The notes under the pieces: generated by a model | What the model saw: the letters and a program-made list of their open reading frames with translations, nothing else | The model's database searches: none | What the model was told of the DNA's origin: nothing | NCBI GenBank assembly: GCA_903919125.1 | Contig: CAIXGS010000028.1 | Coordinates: 17,584-81,583, forward strand | Direction: 5' to 3' | Length of the DNA: 64,000 bases | DNA from: an uncultured Spartobacteria bacterium | GTDB taxonomy: Bacteria > Verrucomicrobiota > Verrucomicrobiia > Chthoniobacterales > Chthoniobacteraceae | In this document: one piece after another, positions 1-8,817 of the stretch | How positions within the stretch are numbered: the first letter of the stretch is position 1 | Layout of the letters: each line of letters starts with the position of its first letter | Position numbers and translations under genes: made by a program

Positions 1-170
1 GGGGGCGGCGGCGGGGCGTCGCTCACTTCATCTTCATAAACAATTTTATTGTCATTGGGCTCAGGCGCAATGATCCAGAGCACAATGAAAAGCGCCATCA
101 TCGCAGTCACAAAGTCTGCATACGCGACTTTCCAGGCACCTCCGTGATGTTCGTCTTTTTTCTTAGCCAT
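1..170 (-). CDS. Second MotB-like stator protein, N-terminus only (cut by window start)
   Basis: The first 56 residues are readable on the minus strand from the ATG at 168-170. They give a short charged tail, then one membrane helix with the motif YADFVTAMMALFIVLW, in which Asp19 is the ion-binding aspartate of the MotB family. The first 33 residues (through VLWI) match the neighbouring motB; the sequence then diverges (APEPNDNK and so on) and runs into a proline stretch at the window edge. A GGGA Shine-Dalgarno-like sequence lies just upstream. It is the last visible gene of the flagellar run. The OmpA-like domain lies outside the window, so MotB identity rests on the N-terminus and context. 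Confidence 0.85.
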   Translation of the reverse strand, partial: MAKKKDEHHGGAWKVAYADFVTAMMALFIVLWIIAPEPNDNKIVYEDEVSDAPPPP

Positions 171-251
171 AATATCCCGTAATATGCTGTAAAGCAGCTT
201 GATGACGAAGGAAGCCCATGCGGCTCGCCGTGACCAAACTCAAAGTGAAGT

Positions 252-596
252 TTAGTAAGAGCACTCCAGCTCAATGGTGCGGCAACAAGAGCAAGTCACA
301 ATCACCTTTTCGATACGACCCTCATGCGTAATGACCTCCACGGTGGGCTCTGGGGTCAAGGTATCCTTACCTTCTTTAGAACGCGTCGCGCGCAGCTGCA
401 TCTGGGAAGGGTCCACGACACTGCCCGCCTCAAGCAAAGCAGACTTTAAAGACTGAAAGCCCCCACTGCGAGGGAGGCCCGCCATGAAATGTTCGCCCCC
501 AGCGGGCTCACCAAAAGCAAGGCCATCCATTGCGACTCCAGAGTCATAAGGATTAGCGGCTCCGATTTTCGGACGATTCGCGAGATAGCTGTCCAT
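252..596 (-). CDS. Small CxCC protein between two motB genes, function unknown
   Basis: This is a 114-residue protein that I do not recognise. It has no membrane segment or signal peptide and is rich in Gly and Pro in its N-terminal half. The C-terminal 15 residues are VTCSCCRTIELECSY, a Cys-x-Cys-Cys-x6-Cys cluster that could bind a metal or form disulfides (inference). It starts 3 bases after the motB stop and lies before the second motB copy, so it is very probably co-transcribed with the stator genes. A role in stator assembly or regulation is only suggested by position. Confidence 0.7.
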   Translation of the reverse strand: MDSYLANRPKIGAANPYDSGVAMDGLAFGEPAGGEHFMAGLPRSGGFQSLKSALLEAGSVVDPSQMQLRATRSKEGKDTLTPEPTVEVITHEGRIEKVIVTCSCCRTIELECSY

Positions 597-599
597 AGA

Positions 600-1310
600 T
601 TACTTTTTAGGATTAATGCTGAGGGTGAACAACATGCGGTCATTCTCTTCGGACTCTGGCTCCGTATCCTCAAGAGGCTTGCTGTCCCCGAATCCTGTGA
701 CTCGGAAAATTAACTTAGGGGAACAAGCGTAGTTAATGAGGGCGCGTCTGCAGGAAGTGGCGCGATCGATACTCAATTCCCACAAGCCGTAGTTTTTTCT
801 AATAGGCTCTTCAGACTTAGCCACATAACCGTCAATAAATACGTTCAGCTTATTCTTCTCGATGATCCACGAAAGACTTTCCATCACAAACTCGCCCCAC
901 TTCGTCAGCTTGGAAGTACGCGTCTCGAAGAAAGGCTTTTTAGGATTGTCAAAAAGCATGATCTTCAGGCCGTCTGAGGTAATTTGGACCTCCATGAGGC
1001 TATCATCAGGCTCGTCCTTGTTGATCATCTTCTGGACTTCCTCACTGATTTGCTCGATTTTTTTCTCGATCTCCTCCTGAGTCATCTTGGGATCTTCTTC
1101 GTCCAATATCTTCTGTGCCTGTTCGGCGACAGTTGAGCCGCCCCAAAAGCCTGCAAAAGGATCTTTGAACGTAAACTGGATAGCAGCAGCAAGTTTTGGC
1201 TTTTCCTTACAAATCCAAAGCACGATGAACAGCGCCATCATGGCGGTGACGAAGTCAGCGTACGCGACTTTCCAAGCACCTCCGTGATGTTCGTCTTTCT
1301 TCTTAGCCAT
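600..1310 (-). CDS. motB: Flagellar motor stator protein MotB
   Basis: This 236-residue inner-membrane protein has one N-terminal transmembrane helix (about 15-34) carrying the conserved ion-binding Asp19 in YADF. A plug/linker region rich in Glu and Lys follows, then an OmpA-like peptidoglycan-binding domain (about 110-236). The domain keeps an LS-x2-RA motif (LSIDRA) and a GFGDSKPL stretch, but the usual GHTD motif appears as DGYVA. MotB anchors the MotA ring to the cell wall and forms the ion channel that drives rotation. It lies 54 bases after motA, as expected for a stator operon. The altered GHTD region is unusual for the family. Confidence 0.93.
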   Translation of the reverse strand: MAKKKDEHHGGAWKVAYADFVTAMMALFIVLWICKEKPKLAAAIQFTFKDPFAGFWGGSTVAEQAQKILDEEDPKMTQEEIEKKIEQISEEVQKMINKDEPDDSLMEVQITSDGLKIMLFDNPKKPFFETRTSKLTKWGEFVMESLSWIIEKNKLNVFIDGYVAKSEEPIRKNYGLWELSIDRATSCRRALINYACSPKLIFRVTGFGDSKPLEDTEPESEENDRMLFTLSINPKK

Positions 1311-1364
1311 GAATCAGGTTTGGGTTCGATCCCACGCGGACCGATGAAACAATGAGAAGCCGTA

Positions 1365-2222
1365 TTACTTTCCAGCGCCCTTGAGAATTTCTTCGAGTTG
1401 TTCAGCAGAAGGAACCAAATGGTGATCCAAGCAACGACGAGCGACTTCCACGGCCATCACAGGGTTGAGACCCTGTGCGAAGCCGCACAACCCCTTCATA
1501 ACAGCAATGAAGTACTGGGACTCTAAATTGTTGTTGGCCTTCACTTTGGCGGCCGTGGGATTCACGAAACCATACGCGCCCAACACCCCGAGCAGCGTTC
1601 CGGTGAGAGCTGCTGCAACGCTCTTACCGACCATGGCTGCGCCGGAGTCCACGATGGCCATGGTGTGAATGATCCCGAGCACCGCGGCGATAATCCCCAG
1701 ACCGGGGAGGGAGTCACCCACCAACTGGAGCAAATGAATAGACTCAGAAAGTTCATGATCATTTGAATCCACAGTGACTTGCATGAGCCCTTCCAACTGA
1801 TCGGGTTTAATACGACCATCGATGAGGGGTTTTAAACCATTGCACAAGAACTCTAACCGGTTATGGTTCCCCGTGAGGGTCATGTACTTAGAGAAGATAG
1901 CGCTCTTTTTCGGATCCAACACATGATCTTCCAACGCGATGAGACCGTTACGACGAGCCGTGTTAAAGATTTCGTACAAAAGCTTTAGCAACTCCTCAGT
2001 GTCTTTTTTGGAAACATAGCCGCCTTTGAGCACGCTCATCACGGAGCCGATGAGCCCCTTAATGCCTGCTGGAGAGGATGCAATGACCATCATCCCTAAG
2101 GTAAGACCGCCCAAGGAAACGAATTCTGAAGGCACCAACAAGGAGCCAGGATGCCCGCCGGCCATCATAAATCCGATGAGCCCTCCCGCGATTACAATAA
2201 TGTATCCAATGATTAAGAGCAT
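1365..2222 (-). CDS. motA: Flagellar motor stator protein MotA
   Basis: This 285-residue inner-membrane protein shows the MotA pattern. Two N-terminal helices (MLLIIGYIIVIAGGLIGFMM and the region near 33-50) are followed by a large cytoplasmic loop and two C-terminal helices around 160-220. The third helix contains the family signature SLPGLGIIAAVLGIIHTM, with the proline near the channel. Five MotA subunits surround a MotB dimer to form the stator. Its start overlaps the end of fliA by 10 bases, so the two are translationally coupled. The length matches the 280-300 residue MotA class rather than the shorter ExbB/TolQ proteins. Confidence 0.96.
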   Translation of the reverse strand: MLLIIGYIIVIAGGLIGFMMAGGHPGSLLVPSEFVSLGGLTLGMMVIASSPAGIKGLIGSVMSVLKGGYVSKKDTEELLKLLYEIFNTARRNGLIALEDHVLDPKKSAIFSKYMTLTGNHNRLEFLCNGLKPLIDGRIKPDQLEGLMQVTVDSNDHELSESIHLLQLVGDSLPGLGIIAAVLGIIHTMAIVDSGAAMVGKSVAAALTGTLLGVLGAYGFVNPTAAKVKANNNLESQYFIAVMKGLCGFAQGLNPVMAVEVARRCLDHHLVPSAEQLEEILKGAGK

Positions 2223-3001
2223 AAATTTGGTTTGTTAATTCTGTTAAGAAAGCCGCGCAAGCTAAGAACAGCCTGTGTGTGAATCTGCGAAATCCGGCCT
2301 TCAGTCAATCGAAACACAGCGGCAATCTCAGATAATCGCATGTTTTCAAAATAATACATCGCCAAAACCTTTCTAGTAAGGTCAGGCATCTTCTGCATCT
2401 GAGCAGTCACTAGCTTGATCATTTCGCGCCGCTCTAGGATCTGAAGGGCATCCTCTTGAGTGTCGTCTTGAATACGCTCATGCAGACGGGCGTCCGAAGG
2501 TTCATCGCCAAAAGTCTCATCATCCAAGGGAACGAAACTGACTGGCCGGATCTCGTCCAACAAGTTCCAATAAGCCTCAAGAGAAATCTTAAGTTCTTCA
2601 GCGACTTCGGTCTCCAAACAAGGCCGCCCCAGCTTCTGCTCCAAAACTTCGACTGCTTCGCGAAGCTTCTTCGCCTTTTCCCGAACGCTGCGAGGCGTCC
2701 AATCCATTTTGCGTAACTCGTCGCGGACGGCCCCGCGCACATGAAGCGAAGCAAATCCGGCGAAAGATGTCCCCTGAGAGGGATCAAACTTACGTACCGC
2801 AGCCATCAAGCCAATGATGCCGACGTTATACAAATCTTCCAAGTCCAGAGATGGGGGCAAAAAAATCCGCATCCTATCCACCACTGTCTTCACCAGATCA
2901 AGATTCGCTTCCAAGAGTTGAGCACGATCCTCGTCTGTCTGATAAGTCTTCACCAAAACAGTTGGTGAGACGATAGCTGGATCAGGCGTCTGCATGGACA
3001 T
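2213..3001 (-). CDS. fliA: Flagellar sigma factor sigma-28 (FliA)
   Basis: This 262-residue sigma-70 family protein of the FliA/WhiG class has region 2 at about 30-100 (DLEDLYNVGIIGLM, then FDPSQGTSFAGFASLHVRGA, then RDELRKMDW). Region 3 covers about 110-170, and region 4 at about 205-255 ends in the helix-turn-helix LSEIAAVFRLTEGRISQIH. Such factors direct RNA polymerase to late flagellar promoters. A sigma-28-like site occurs in this window at 28451-28477. The gene overlaps motA by 10 bases and follows the small membrane gene by 27 bases. A second in-frame ATG at codon 3 is an equally possible start. Confidence 0.95.
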   Translation of the reverse strand: MSMQTPDPAIVSPTVLVKTYQTDEDRAQLLEANLDLVKTVVDRMRIFLPPSLDLEDLYNVGIIGLMAAVRKFDPSQGTSFAGFASLHVRGAVRDELRKMDWTPRSVREKAKKLREAVEVLEQKLGRPCLETEVAEELKISLEAYWNLLDEIRPVSFVPLDDETFGDEPSDARLHERIQDDTQEDALQILERREMIKLVTAQMQKMPDLTRKVLAMYYFENMRLSEIAAVFRLTEGRISQIHTQAVLSLRGFLNRINKPNLCS

Positions 3002-3028
3002 AAAACTAAGGCAACGCTAAGAACGCTG

Positions 3029-3280
3029 TCAGACTTTACGGCGGGAGCCTTCCAACTCCTCATCACTCTGGTCTCCACGGGTAGAGCGCGCTCGATCGGC
3101 TATACATCCCTTAAGACCAGCGATATAAGCGGCGTGGAGCATCCTGAAAAGCAAGCCTCCCACCAGACAGCCAATCGAGGCGTCGCGTAAGGCAACAGCA
3201 GGTCTGTTTCCTGCGGAATAACTCGCAAATAAAACGACTGCAAAACCAACAAATCCCCCCATTAGAAGAAAGTACTTCAT
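3029..3280 (-). CDS. Small membrane protein between flhF and fliA
   Basis: This 83-residue protein has two likely transmembrane helices (about 3-24 and 35-56) and a basic, hydrophilic C-terminus containing RSTRGDQSDEELEGSRRK. Its ATG overlaps the flhF stop by 4 bases, which supports translation and co-transcription. The place after flhF is often held by the MinD-like ATPase FlhG in other bacteria; this protein is far too short for that and has no P-loop. I do not recognise the family. The predicted location is the inner membrane. Confidence 0.65.
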   Translation of the reverse strand: MKYFLLMGGFVGFAVVLFASYSAGNRPAVALRDASIGCLVGGLLFRMLHAAYIAGLKGCIADRARSTRGDQSDEELEGSRRKV

Positions 3281-4371
3281 GCGCTTGCAGCTTGGTTAGC
3301 AGATTCCAAACCAACTCCGGAAAAGGTTCGAGAAAGTACGGCTTCAAAAACATTTTCTTCGCAATCTCCGGCAATGTTTTGGCCCGTACTTAAGAACATT
3401 GGAGTCAGGCCCGAACGCAGCAGAAAGTCCCACATTTTTCCCCAATGCTGAAGTTCGTCCAAATGAGTGAAGACAACATGAGTGCACTCCAAACGCGCAC
3501 CCACCTCAAAGCAACGTCTTATGAGCGAAGGATCATATGCCGCGTTAATCACAATGGCGCGGGCGGTAGTGAACAAGGGAGTGAGGGCGGAGCGGATCTC
3601 CACCAGCTCGTCCTCGGCCCAAAGGCCGAAGCCCGGCAAATCGATGTACAAAGTGCGTCCGTGCCCTGGGGTGGGAGCCTCCACTGCAGCACGTATGTAG
3701 GTGGCGCCCAAGGCTTCGCAAAAAACCGACAAGGCGTCGCCGGGGTTCGCTCGATCGAGGTCCAGTTTCAAGGCGGCGGGTTTTTGGCCGCGCATAAAGA
3801 CGTCCATCGCCAATCGCTTGCAAAGCGCGGTCGTCTTCCCAGAGCCCGCTGGGCCCACAAAAGCGACGCGATCGCCGAGGGGGCGACGGGGGATGGTGCG
3901 AAACTCCGCCCTCAGGAAGCCGCCGACTTCTGGCAGGGAGCGAGCGAAGGGCATTCCTTCTATGGTGCTCCAAGCTGGATACATCTGGAGCCTGGAAAGC
4001 ACTTGTTTAGATATCCCGCCGGCTTCAAGCAAACGGCACAGACGACTGCTGGAGCTGTAGGATGATTCAGAGACCCCGTGATCGAGCGACTGGGCAGCCT
4101 GCCGAGGCATTTCCGTAACAATCGTACGAGCCTGAGGCACGGAGTCGTGCTGTGGAGAGACAGGCCCGTTTCCATGTGCGGGCACCGGCGCCGGAGCTTC
4201 CCCGACTGCCGCAATTACCTCCAATTTAGGAGACTGCAAAAACCGAGCCAAGCCCTTCCCCTCGACTTGGCGCACAGAGACCACTCGGGCACGAGAGCCG
4301 AAGCGCTGGCGCAGCACGCTGACGGCCTCTTCAGCAGAGCCGACCACGAATCGGTAACGTTGTTCAGACAT
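3277..4371 (-). CDS. flhF: FlhF, SRP-like GTPase for flagellar placement
   Basis: This 364-residue protein has an N-terminal FlhF-specific basic domain, a linker, and an SRP54/FtsY-type NG GTPase domain from about residue 110. The P-loop GPAGSGKTT lies at 173-181, KLDLDR and DLPGF correspond to the switch and G3 elements, and a THLDE motif is a G4-like element. FlhF recruits early basal-body proteins and sets flagellar number and pole. No separate FlhG gene follows. Upstream, 264 bases separate it from flhA. That stretch is AT-rich with no gene or clear promoter that I can support, so flhF may have its own promoter. Confidence 0.93.
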   Translation of the reverse strand: MSEQRYRFVVGSAEEAVSVLRQRFGSRARVVSVRQVEGKGLARFLQSPKLEVIAAVGEAPAPVPAHGNGPVSPQHDSVPQARTIVTEMPRQAAQSLDHGVSESSYSSSSRLCRLLEAGGISKQVLSRLQMYPAWSTIEGMPFARSLPEVGGFLRAEFRTIPRRPLGDRVAFVGPAGSGKTTALCKRLAMDVFMRGQKPAALKLDLDRANPGDALSVFCEALGATYIRAAVEAPTPGHGRTLYIDLPGFGLWAEDELVEIRSALTPLFTTARAIVINAAYDPSLIRRCFEVGARLECTHVVFTHLDELQHWGKMWDFLLRSGLTPMFLSTGQNIAGDCEENVFEAVLSRTFSGVGLESANQAASA

Positions 4372-4635
4372 AATTTACAAGCGAGTAGCTAAAAGTTTCG
4401 CAAAAAATGCGGTTTTAAGAATTGAACTTAATTTCTCTATTTTACAAGTGCGGGCTCCTTAAGTTTTGTGAAAATCAGCATTCAAAATCTACTGATCCAG
4501 CAGCACCAGACTCTATTTTTACAATCAGAGAGGGATTTAATGTTCTAAAAATTCGTTCGGAAACGATCTTCGAAAGTCCCCTGAAACTACCGCTCCATCC
4601 ATCACTCCAAGTATCAGACAGCACTTAGGCAACTG

Positions 4636-6798
4636 TTAAGCAGCAGCGGCCATGGCGGAAGGCGGCATGAGAATACCGACATTCTGAATCTCAGTTTGCG
4701 AAGGCAATTCCTGGTATGAAAGCACCACCAACTTTGACAGGGACGGCTCAAAGAATCTCCGGAAGGCCAATCTCAACTCCGAGGTCGTAATCAGCACAGG
4801 GTTGAGCCCCTTTTCCGCCAACTCTGTCATCCTTCTGGAGAGCTCATGGAGAAGGTGTTGCGCCATCTGCGGATCGATCACCAAACCGACATCAAATTGG
4901 GTACGATGAACCTTGGTCGTCAACATTTGCTCCAATCGGGGCTCAATGGTGATCGCCTTCAAAATACCAGGCTCCGACTCGTACTCTGCGACAAAATAGG
5001 TGCCGAGTTTGCGCCTGACGTGTTCGGAAAGTTCGTCTGGGTTTTTGGTCACGGCAGCCACGTCGCCCAAATTTTCCATGATGGAAGGGAGGTTCCGGAT
5101 CGAAACGCCTTCGCGCAACAGGTTTTGCAACACACGCTGGACTACACCCACCCCTAGCGGCTCGGGCACGACATCGCTCACCAATACCGGCTGGGTTTCC
5201 TTCAAAGAGTCTAGCAAGGTCTGCACGTCCTGGCGGCCAAGGATCAGATACGAGTGACGCTTCATCGTCTCGGACAAATGCGTGATGAGCACGGAACTAG
5301 GATCCACCACGGTGAAGCCGTGGATTTCTGCGGTGCGCCGTTCGTCGTCGTCCACCCAAGTCGCTTTGATCCCGAAGACGGGCTCCACGGTCGGCACGCC
5401 GCGCAGTGCCACGGTACTGTTGGAAACATTCATCGCCAACCAGTGCTTGAGTAGGACTTTGCCACGGGAAATCTCGCGACCGCGCAAGAGGAAGCGGTAC
5501 TCGGAATTCTCGAGATCCAAACTGTCGCGGATCGCAATCGGAGGAATGACGATGCCCATGTCCCGGGCGAAGTTGCGGCGCACGCCGGTCACGCGATCGA
5601 GCAAATCGCCGCCGGTCTTTTTGTCGGCGAGCCCCACCAAACCGAGGCCGAGTTCGATACAAAGGACATCGACCTCCATGAGCTTGCGGAATTCGTCGGA
5701 GATCGGGCGCGGCTTGGAGTCTCCGCTTGCCCCGCTGCCAGTCGCGGCGGTCGGCGCGCCCTGGGTGAGCATTTTGCCCGTGCTTGCCACTGCCTCGAGG
5801 GATGCCCTCTCGGTTTCCTCCATCTCAGCCTTCTTTAACCTCCAAGCCAGAATCCCCAGAGTCACCCCAAGAGTGAGGAAAGGCATCACCGGCATGCCAG
5901 GCACAATCGCGAAAATGGTCATCATCCCAGCGGCGATCCCCATTGCGCGCGGGTAGAAGGTCAACTGTTTGGAGAGATAGCTGCCCAAATCGGAGTCTTC
6001 GGAGGCGCGCGTGACTAAAATACCTGCGGCCAAGGAGACAATGAGCGCTGGGACTTGAGCGACCAAACCATCCCCGATGGACAACAGCGTGTACTGCTTT
6101 AGGGCGTCTGCGACGGGCATCCCCTTCTGGACTACGCCAATCACGATGCCCCCGATGATGTTGATTAAAGTAATGAGAATCCCCGCGATGGCATCGCCTC
6201 GCACGAACTTGCTGGCCCCGTCCATGGCGCCGTAGAAATCGGCTTCCTTCTGGATTTTAGCGCGGCGACGAGTCGCAACGCCTTCTTCGATGATCCCGGC
6301 ATTGAGCTCAGCATCAATCGCCATCTGTTTGCCTGGCATGGCGTCCAAAGTAAACCGCGCGGCAACTTCCGCGATACGCCCAGCGCCTTTAGTGATGACC
6401 ATAAAGTTGATCACCACCAAGATCAGAAACACAACGGCACCAACGACATAGTTACCGCGCACCACAAAGTCTCCGAACGCCTGAATGATAGCCCCCGCAT
6501 GACCGTCCACCAAGATAAGCCGAGTGGAGGCCACGTTAAGGGCCAGTCGGTACAAGGTCACGGAAAGCAGCAAAGTCGGGAATCCCGAGAAGTCCTCCGG
6601 TTCCTTCACGTAGACGATAATCAGCAAGATCAGTAGGGAGATGGCAATGCTGGTCGCCAAAAGGAGATCCAGCAACATCGGCCCGACGGGCACAACCAAC
6701 AGGACCACCGTCCCAAAAAGGGCCGCTACGAAGGCAATGTCCCCTTTCTTCAGACTGGCAAACAGTCCTGAAGGTGATGGAAAGGCGAATTCGTTCAT
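4636..6798 (-). CDS. flhA: Flagellar type III export gate protein FlhA
   Basis: This 720-residue protein has the FlhA layout. About eight transmembrane helices fill residues 20-330, with the FHIPEP-family cytoplasmic loop between helices 4 and 5 (GKQMAIDAELNAG, ARRRAKIQKEADFYGAMDGA). A soluble C-terminal domain (about 365-720) docks export chaperones and the ATPase complex. FlhA forms the nonameric export gate and couples the proton gradient to secretion. It starts 34 bases after flhB. The length is slightly above the 690-700 usual for the family, mainly from a Gly/Ser/Thr-rich linker near residue 350. Confidence 0.97.
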   Translation of the reverse strand: MNEFAFPSPSGLFASLKKGDIAFVAALFGTVVLLVVPVGPMLLDLLLATSIAISLLILLIIVYVKEPEDFSGFPTLLLSVTLYRLALNVASTRLILVDGHAGAIIQAFGDFVVRGNYVVGAVVFLILVVINFMVITKGAGRIAEVAARFTLDAMPGKQMAIDAELNAGIIEEGVATRRRAKIQKEADFYGAMDGASKFVRGDAIAGILITLINIIGGIVIGVVQKGMPVADALKQYTLLSIGDGLVAQVPALIVSLAAGILVTRASEDSDLGSYLSKQLTFYPRAMGIAAGMMTIFAIVPGMPVMPFLTLGVTLGILAWRLKKAEMEETERASLEAVASTGKMLTQGAPTAATGSGASGDSKPRPISDEFRKLMEVDVLCIELGLGLVGLADKKTGGDLLDRVTGVRRNFARDMGIVIPPIAIRDSLDLENSEYRFLLRGREISRGKVLLKHWLAMNVSNSTVALRGVPTVEPVFGIKATWVDDDERRTAEIHGFTVVDPSSVLITHLSETMKRHSYLILGRQDVQTLLDSLKETQPVLVSDVVPEPLGVGVVQRVLQNLLREGVSIRNLPSIMENLGDVAAVTKNPDELSEHVRRKLGTYFVAEYESEPGILKAITIEPRLEQMLTTKVHRTQFDVGLVIDPQMAQHLLHELSRRMTELAEKGLNPVLITTSELRLAFRRFFEPSLSKLVVLSYQELPSQTEIQNVGILMPPSAMAAAA

Positions 6799-6832
6799 AA
6801 AGTAGCCCTATACAGATAAGCAAACCGCGTGC

Positions 6833-7924
6833 TCAAGACTGGTCTCTCTTGCGTTGAAGATCGTGAAAATAATCGCGATGCGTTCTATATACAAATGCAA
6901 GTATTTCAGCTACAGCACGATACAAGTTTACAGGTATAATATTTCCTACCTTACCAAACTTATACAACATTCGCGCTACGGGCGGATTTTCCACCATGGG
7001 GACGCCGTGTTCCAAAGCAACGGCCTTTAGACGCCGGGCAAAAGCCTGCTCACCCTTGGCGATAACGGTGGGCGCAGACTCCTTATTTTTGTCGTAACGC
7101 AACGCAACGGCGAAATGAACTGGGTTGGTAATGACGACGTCCGCCGTCTGGACTGCGGCGAGCATTTGGCGCTGTAGAAGGCGGCGGGCCATGGCGCGCA
7201 AGGCGTTCTTGATCTTCGGATCGCCTTCGGACTGCTTCATTTCGTCCCGGACCTCCTGTTTGGTCATCATCAACGACTTTTTGATCCGGAAATACTGATA
7301 GGTGTAATTAGCGGCGGCGATCATTCCAAGGGCGAGGATGCATCTCCAAAGCAAGACAGTCGCCGAATCGGTGATAAAAGCGCCCAAGCGTTCGATAGGC
7401 ACCGGGGTATAGAAAATGGGGTCGCTCATCACCTTGGCGAGACCAGCCCAAATCACCCAACCCACTGCGAGCAAACGCGCGGTTTCCATGATGACCCGCG
7501 CGACGCCTTGCATGGAAAAGAGTCGCTGCAAACCGGCGACAGGATCTAGGCGGTCAAATTTAATATCTAACACTTTGGGTGTGAGGATAAAACGGGTTTG
7601 CGCGCCACCCATCAATACGGCGGCGATGAAGCACACAATCGCCGTGGGCAATAGCAGTGAAAGAAGTGTCTTCAGCGCATCTGGCCCCCATATTCCAGCG
7701 GCCTCTGGGCGGATTTCAGACATTCCGAGGTGGGAAAAAATTCCCACAGCAAGCGACGCCACGTGTTCCGCAATCCCCTGCCCCATCACGGAGATACCCC
7801 AAAGCACTGCAGCGAGCAGGGCGACGACCTGAAGATCCGGCGCACGGGCGAACTGCCCCTCGGCCTGAGCCTCGGAGAGCCGCTTTTCCGTCGGTTCCTC
7901 TGTTTTATTTTGTTCGTCAGCCAT
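6833..7924 (-). CDS. flhB: Flagellar export switch protein FlhB
   Basis: This 363-residue protein has the typical N-terminus (DEQNKTEEPTEKRLSEA), four hydrophobic segments between about 30 and 210, and a cytoplasmic autoprotease domain. The conserved cleavage motif NPTH appears here as NPVH (267-270, in VVITNPVHFAVALRYD). FlhB switches export specificity from rod/hook to filament substrates after self-cleavage between Asn and Pro. The Asn, Pro and His are intact, so cleavage is still expected (inference). It lies between fliR and flhA in the usual order. Confidence 0.96.
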   Translation of the reverse strand: MADEQNKTEEPTEKRLSEAQAEGQFARAPDLQVVALLAAVLWGISVMGQGIAEHVASLAVGIFSHLGMSEIRPEAAGIWGPDALKTLLSLLLPTAIVCFIAAVLMGGAQTRFILTPKVLDIKFDRLDPVAGLQRLFSMQGVARVIMETARLLAVGWVIWAGLAKVMSDPIFYTPVPIERLGAFITDSATVLLWRCILALGMIAAANYTYQYFRIKKSLMMTKQEVRDEMKQSEGDPKIKNALRAMARRLLQRQMLAAVQTADVVITNPVHFAVALRYDKNKESAPTVIAKGEQAFARRLKAVALEHGVPMVENPPVARMLYKFGKVGNIIPVNLYRAVAEILAFVYRTHRDYFHDLQRKRDQS

Positions 7925-7969
7925 GCCTGAGCCAGTAGTGGAAAATGATCAGTTGAGATGCTTTGCGGA

Positions 7970-8731
7970 TCAGGGAATCAGTTGGAGCATGAGCTCAGAA
8001 GACTTGTTGAGAGTCTGCAGAATCAGTTGTGCGGAAAGCGTGAGCGTGAGCCCCAGCAAAGTCAGACCCACCAAAATTCGAACAGCAAAGCTTTCACCGA
8101 ACACGTTTAAGGACGGCGCCGCCTTTCCCAGGATCGAAAACGTCAGTGAAATAATAAAGTTCACCGCCACTAGGGGAGCGGCCATTTGGAGTCCAAGTAG
8201 GAAAATTTTGCCTGTTGAATGCACCAGCAAAGTTCCCGCGCCGTCATTCCCGCGAAACAGTCCGATCGGGGCGATGTCGTAACTTCTCAAAAAAGCGGCG
8301 AGAACGGCTTGATGGGCGCCGGAGACAAGGAAGAGCATGGAGCCAAATGCCATTAACAGCTGACCAACAGAACTTTCAGAGGTGTCGCTCATGGGGTCGA
8401 TCTGTTGACCCATGGTAAAACCTAACTCCCCAGAAATGATATGGCTGGCGATTTCAACGGAGTGCAGCACCAAGCGCGTGGCCCAACCCATCATCAACCC
8501 AATGATGCTTTCCACCAAAAGGGCGACGACTAAATCCCCCAACGTCTTGGGCAGGGCGTAGGTTCCGGTGCGCATTAAAGCGACTACCAGCGCCAAAAAG
8601 AACGTAATCATCAACCGCACGACAACCGGGACCGCTTTTGAAGAAAAAACCGGTGCTATCAACAATACCCCAGAAGCTCGGATTGCCGACAGAAACCAAA
8701 GTAGCATGAAGTCTCCGCTAAAGAATGGCAT
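7970..8731 (-). CDS. fliR: Flagellar export gate protein FliR
   Basis: This 253-residue hydrophobic protein has six predicted membrane segments and family features such as the early FLSAIRASGVLLIAPVF segment and GELGFTMGQQIDPMSD in the middle. FliR joins FliP and FliQ in the helical core export channel of the basal body. It lies between fliQ (87 bases upstream) and flhB (46 bases downstream), the conserved fliP-Q-R-flhB order. The length matches the family. Confidence 0.95.
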   Translation of the reverse strand: MPFFSGDFMLLWFLSAIRASGVLLIAPVFSSKAVPVVVRLMITFFLALVVALMRTGTYALPKTLGDLVVALLVESIIGLMMGWATRLVLHSVEIASHIISGELGFTMGQQIDPMSDTSESSVGQLLMAFGSMLFLVSGAHQAVLAAFLRSYDIAPIGLFRGNDGAGTLLVHSTGKIFLLGLQMAAPLVAVNFIISLTFSILGKAAPSLNVFGESFAVRILVGLTLLGLTLTLSAQLILQTLNKSSELMLQLIP

Positions 8732-8817
8732 GAGAATTTCTGGCTTGGCTAATAATCAGACAGTATCGCACAGAATCAGACAGCGTCCGTGAAAATAAAG
8801 AGCTCCTGCGCGACACT

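Noticed and set aside
3445..4065. 206-residue plus-strand frame antisense to flhF
   Set aside because: The minus strand carries a clear FlhF with P-loop and GTPase motifs; the plus frame has no family pattern and follows GC skew of the real gene.
4422..4628. 68-residue frame in the 264-base gap between flhA and flhF
   Set aside because: It is oriented opposite to all neighbours, has no ribosome site or family match, and sits in AT-rich DNA that more likely holds regulation.
5282..5956. 224-residue plus-strand frame antisense to flhA
   Set aside because: Arg/Pro/Ser-rich shadow of the FlhA C-terminal coding region, with no motif.
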